Assembly (NCBI GenBank): GCA_001839685.1 | Contig: MLAK01000993.1 | Span: 1 to 26,565, forward strand | Direction: 5' to 3' | Length of the DNA stretch: 26,565 nucleotides | Source: Tritrichomonas foetus | Lineage: Eukaryota > Parabasalia > Tritrichomonadida > Tritrichomonadidae | Shown: in pieces, positions 25,682 to 26,565 of the stretch | Position numbering within the stretch: the first letter of the stretch is position 1 | Layout of the letters: the number at the start of each line of letters is the position of its first letter | Notes under the pieces: generated by a model | Databases searched by the model: none | Told to the model about the DNA's origin: nothing | Seen by the model: only the letters and a program-made list of their open reading frames with translations | Program-made: the position numbers and the translations under genes

Positions 25682-26457
25682 TGAAGCCATACACGATTTC
25701 CATGATTGGCGACAATGCAGTTGGAAAGACAACCATCGCGAATACCCTTCTCCACAAAAAATTTTCCGATAAATACGTTTCAACTGTTGGGGCCGCCATC
25801 ATAAAAATCCCATTCGTCGAAAATTACCAGCAGTCTTCATCTAATCCACCAAATGAAAATGTAGATGTTCAGTTAAAAAGTTCATTAGATGTCACACCAA
25901 CTGATACGCCTCAAAATTCAACAGTTCAGATTTCTATTCAACCAGATTTAAATCATAGCGAAAACAGCCAAAACGCTAATACTAGTTTAGAAATTAATTC
26001 AAATTTAGAACAGAATTTCGAAATCGGTGGAGACGAGGATGTAACTTGGTTTTATGTATGGGATACCGCTGGTACTGAAAAGTACAAGGCACTCGCGCCA
26101 GTCTACTACAGAGATTCACAGGCCGCAGTAATCGTTTACGACGTGTCTAATTCGAATTCCTTTGAAAATGTAAATTCATGGCGGGAAATGTATTTCCAGC
26201 ATGTTCCACCAAGCAACCCCGTCCTCATTATAGCAAACAAGTTGGACCTCCAGGAGCCTGAACAGCGCGAAATTGACGCGGAAATTGGAAGAAAATTTGC
26301 AGAATCGCATAATTGCAGCTTTTTGATGGTTTCCGCAAAAACTGGTGAAAATATTGACCAGATTTTGGTAGTACTCAAAAGACTTCTGAAAAATAGCAAG
26401 CGGCCAGGTAAAACAGAAATGGCGCGTGAAGAAAACAAATCGAAATCGTGTTGCTGA
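25681..26457 (+). CDS. Divergent Rab GTPase with a ~70-residue interswitch insertion
   Basis: A 258-residue Rab-like GTPase. Motifs: P-loop GDNAVGKT (10-17), switch I STVGAA (34-39), WDTAGTEKYKAL (127-138), ANKLDL (185-190), SAKTG (218-222), and C-terminal SKSCC for geranylgeranylation. Two features are unusual. About 87 residues separate TVGAA from WDTAG, where Rabs normally have about 17. The extra segment (about 48-118) is S/N/Q/T-rich and probably a disordered loop between the two strands of the interswitch hairpin, the surface read by effectors. The catalytic glutamine of DTAGQE is threonine (T132), predicting slow intrinsic GTP hydrolysis. The insert is fully open, has coding-like composition and lacks trichomonad splice motifs, so it is probably translated. 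GC content is somewhat higher than in the first Rab gene. The start is supported by an abutting initiator. Confidence 0.88.
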   Translation: MKPYTISMIGDNAVGKTTIANTLLHKKFSDKYVSTVGAAIIKIPFVENYQQSSSNPPNENVDVQLKSSLDVTPTDTPQNSTVQISIQPDLNHSENSQNANTSLEINSNLEQNFEIGGDEDVTWFYVWDTAGTEKYKALAPVYYRDSQAAVIVYDVSNSNSFENVNSWREMYFQHVPPSNPVLIIANKLDLQEPEQREIDAEIGRKFAESHNCSFLMVSAKTGENIDQILVVLKRLLKNSKRPGKTEMAREENKSKSCC

Positions 26458-26511
26458 ATCATATTCAGAATTTGTTTTGTAAAATTTGATCATATTGACA
26501 TCCTCATGCAT

Positions 26512-26565
26512 ATTTTCATTCACATTTATGTTCTCATTCACTTGTATATTCTCATTCACATTTAT
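26512..26565 (+). repeat. 18-bp tandem repeat, three copies, cut by window end
   Basis: Units 26512-26529, 26530-26547 and 26548-26565 follow the pattern (A/G)TTYTCATTCACWTKTAT. The array runs to the last base and may continue. On the minus strand it reads as a repeated NEN(I/M)xV, but that frame then runs antisense into the Rab gene and is not considered coding. Confidence 0.7.

Noticed and set aside
25820..26035. Intron explanation for the Rab insert
   Set aside because: The segment is open in frame with coding-like codons and has neither a GTATGT-like donor nor an ACTAACACACAG-like acceptor; still listed as testable.
26136..26559. Minus-strand open frames over the second Rab gene
   Set aside because: Antisense shadows of a gene with complete GTPase motifs; the NEN repeat comes from the 18-bp array.
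1..26565. tRNA, rRNA, CRISPR or bacterial operon signals
   Set aside because: No cloverleaf-like sequence, no rRNA signature, no regularly spaced repeat-spacer array and no clustered co-directional genes were seen.

Overview
The window looks like nuclear DNA of a parabasalid protist (trichomonad), most probably Tritrichomonas-like. The DNA is very AT-rich. Genes are almost all intronless open frames on alternating strands, separated by 0.2-4 kb of T/A-rich spacer. Most start codons have a trichomonad-type initiator (TCAYTW, or looser TCAYW) within about 3-50 nt upstream. The gene content also fits: ankyrin-repeat, Sel1-repeat, Rab, TKL-like kinase, MATE and Myb-like families are all heavily expanded in trichomonads. 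The species call is inference; no rRNA or other marker gene is present.

Layout. 1-4.5 kb: no intact gene. It holds a degraded Myb-type gene (440-859, minus), a decayed coding fragment (3333-3601, minus), a weaker coding relic near 1.76-2.03 kb (plus), perfect palindromes, and an 18-bp inverted-repeat pair 1.1 kb apart (2953/4052). 4.6-5.5 kb: a probable Myb/SANT-like DNA-binding protein (plus). 6.7-7.0 kb: a 100-residue ubiquitin-like protein (minus). 7.8 kb: a 22-bp tandem repeat. 8.2-11.25 kb: a 1018-residue unrecognised helical protein (minus), divergent from an ankyrin-repeat gene (11.4-14.3 kb, plus) that is interrupted by stops without loss of frame. 14.7-15.5 kb: a decayed minus-strand gene of unknown family. 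15.5-17.1 kb: a tubulin-tyrosine-ligase-like (TTLL) enzyme (minus) with a possible N-terminal frame break. 18.7-20.7 kb: a MATE transporter (plus), followed by a 21-bp tandem array, then a convergent Sel1-repeat protein (20.9-22.3 kb, minus). 22.64-22.79 kb: a 155-bp MITE-like element. 23.1-23.7 kb: a canonical Rab GTPase (plus). 23.9-25.0 kb: a predicted pseudokinase (minus). 25.7-26.5 kb: a divergent Rab with an insertion of about 70 residues between its switch regions (plus). 26.5 kb to the end: an 18-bp tandem repeat cut by the window edge.

There is no operon logic. The genes are individually promoted and share only broad themes: membrane traffic (two Rabs), signalling (pseudokinase, Sel1 and ankyrin scaffolds), microtubule modification (TTLL), export (MATE) and transcription (Myb-like proteins). 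The strongest novelty candidates are the insertion-bearing Rab, the pseudokinase, the MITE-like element, and the set of decaying genes next to intact relatives. No tRNA, rRNA, CRISPR array or bacterial-type operon was seen. Several apparent frame breaks are one-base changes, some in A/T runs, and the window contains an ambiguous base (n at 3175), so draft-sequence error must be separated from true pseudogenes.
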